From Prolixibacteraceae bacterium (GTDB lineage Bacteria > Bacteroidota > Bacteroidia > Bacteroidales > Prolixibacteraceae): a stretch of 6,297 nucleotides of DNA. The stretch is taken from the NCBI GenBank assembly GCA_016930735.1, contig JAFGGF010000236.1:1-6297 (forward strand), written 5' to 3'. The position numbers and the translations under genes are program-made. The notes under the pieces were generated by a model that saw only the letters and a program-made list of their open reading frames with translations, was not told the DNA's origin and did no database searches. Below, piece by piece: positions 5,181-6,297 of the stretch. Numbering within the stretch: position 1 is the stretch's first letter; every line of letters starts with the position of its first letter.

Positions 5181-6297
5181 ATGAAACAAATCTTAATCCT
5201 TTCTTTAGCATTTATTCTTGGTTTAAGTACAATTGCTCAGGAAACAAAAAAAATCACTTTAGAAGATATTTTTGTCAACAATACTTTTGCTCAAAAAACC
5301 GTAAGCGGACTCCGTTCGATGAACGATGGCGAGCATTATACAACAATAGCAAATAATTCACGGATCATTAAAAACAGCTACAAAACAGGCGAAGCTTTGT
5401 CTATCCTGTTTGACTTGTTTCAACTGGAAGAAAAGCCGCCAATTAAAGAATTCAGCGATTATGTTTTTAGTGAAGATGAAACCAAAATACTTCTGACTAC
5501 AAACATTAAAAAGATTTACCGGCGTTCATTTACTGCTGAATATTACATTTGGGATTCTATTTTGGAGGAATTGAATCCTCTCTCGGAAAAGGGTGCTCAG
5601 CAGGCAGCCATATTCTCACCCGATGGCGAAAAAGTGGCATTTGTCCGAGACAATAATATTTTTATCAAAAACATGAAATTCGGTACTGAACACCAGGTTA
5701 CATTTGATGGCAAAAAAAATGAAATCATTAACGGTGTCCCGGACTGGGTTTATGAAGAAGAATTTGGATTCAACAATGCCATGGCCTGGTCGCCCGACAG
5801 CAAATTCCTGGCCTTCCTCCGTTTTGATGAAAGAGAAGTTAAAACCTTCGGTATGACCATGTTTGGAGGCGAAGCGCCTCATTTTGACGAATATGAATTG
5901 TACCCTTACAATTTAACCTACAAATATCCGAAAGCAGGTGAAAAAAATTCAGTAGTGACTGTCCATGTTTACGAACTCCGTTCGAAAACCATCATTGAAG
6001 TTAATACAGGTGAAGAAACAGATATTTACCTGCCACGGCTTCGCTGGACCCCCGATGCCAAAGATTTAAATATCATGAGGCTCAACAGAAGGCAGGATAA
6101 AATCGATATCCTTTATGCCAATCCTTACACAGGCGACTCTCGTATTTTTTATTCCGAAAAAAATAAGCGATATATCGCTGAAGAATTTCTGGATGGCTTT
6201 ACTTACCTTCCCGACGGAGGTTTTGTATTACTCAGCGAACGGGATGGCTGGTCACAATTGTTTCATTACGACAGGCAAGGCTTTGAACTGGGAAAAC
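5181..6297 (+). CDS. S9B (dipeptidyl peptidase IV-like) peptidase, N-terminal part
   Basis: The frame is open from ATG 5181 to the window end (372 codons), so the gene is cut by the edge. The protein starts with a signal peptide: K2, a hydrophobic core (residues 4-16) and a likely cleavage after TIA19 before QE. There is no lipobox Cys, so a periplasmic or secreted enzyme is expected. The rest fits the DPP IV beta-propeller: SGLRSMNDGEHYTT near residues 44-57, propeller blades with FSPDG (145-149) and WSPDS (203-207), WTPDA at 289, and ERDGW (353-357). DWVYEEE at 188-194 is the DPP IV hallmark; E193 and E194 correspond to the Glu pair that holds the substrate amino terminus. Such enzymes cut X-Pro/X-Ala dipeptides from peptide ends for amino acid uptake. 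The catalytic Ser, Asp and His lie beyond the window, so activity cannot be verified. It follows an inverted-repeat element and has its own promoter. Confidence 0.92.
   Translation, partial: MKQILILSLAFILGLSTIAQETKKITLEDIFVNNTFAQKTVSGLRSMNDGEHYTTIANNSRIIKNSYKTGEALSILFDLFQLEEKPPIKEFSDYVFSEDETKILLTTNIKKIYRRSFTAEYYIWDSILEELNPLSEKGAQQAAIFSPDGEKVAFVRDNNIFIKNMKFGTEHQVTFDGKKNEIINGVPDWVYEEEFGFNNAMAWSPDSKFLAFLRFDEREVKTFGMTMFGGEAPHFDEYELYPYNLTYKYPKAGEKNSVVTVHVYELRSKTIIEVNTGEETDIYLPRLRWTPDAKDLNIMRLNRRQDKIDILYANPYTGDSRIFYSEKNKRYIAEEFLDGFTYLPDGGFVLLSERDGWSQLFHYDRQGFELGK

Overview
The window looks like chromosomal DNA of a Bacteroidota bacterium, probably Bacteroidales-like. The evidence is the moderate-to-low GC, A-rich leaders with few Shine-Dalgarno sequences, -7 promoter boxes of the Bacteroidota form TAnnTTTG, protein sequences typical of that phylum (ThrRS, IF3, bL35, a DPP IV-type peptidase) and a MITE-like repeat of a style common in these genomes. 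The assignment rests on recognition, not on a database search.

Left half, minus strand (about 3400 down to 79): the classic translation operon thrS-infC-rpmI-rplT. It has a good Bacteroidota promoter just upstream of thrS and a strong hairpin/poly-T terminator after rplT. It supplies threonyl-tRNA synthetase, initiation factor IF3 and ribosomal proteins bL35 and bL20. The infC frame has no AUG, GUG or UUG at its proper N-terminus. It appears to start at AUA (or a nearby AUU) 8 nt after a perfect AGGAGG, so infC extends about 47 codons beyond the first conventional start codon.

Middle, plus strand (3630-4901): a tight two-gene unit with a 3-nt gap. It encodes a small AroQ/PchB-type chorismate mutase-like protein and a DRE-TIM metallolyase related to 4-hydroxy-2-oxovalerate aldolase (DmpG). 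Both keep the core of their family active sites but change particular residues. No acetaldehyde dehydrogenase follows the aldolase. A rho-independent terminator closes the unit. This pair is the most likely place for an undescribed pathway step in the window.

Right part: a 159-bp imperfect inverted repeat (4975-5133), each arm of which can fold into hairpins, lies between that terminator and a TACCTTTG -7 box. Next comes the first 372 codons of a secreted S9B (DPP IV-like) peptidase running off the window end. The catalytic Ser/Asp/His domain lies outside the window. The 277-nt divergent gap between thrS and the mutase gene is AT-rich and holds only promoter signals.
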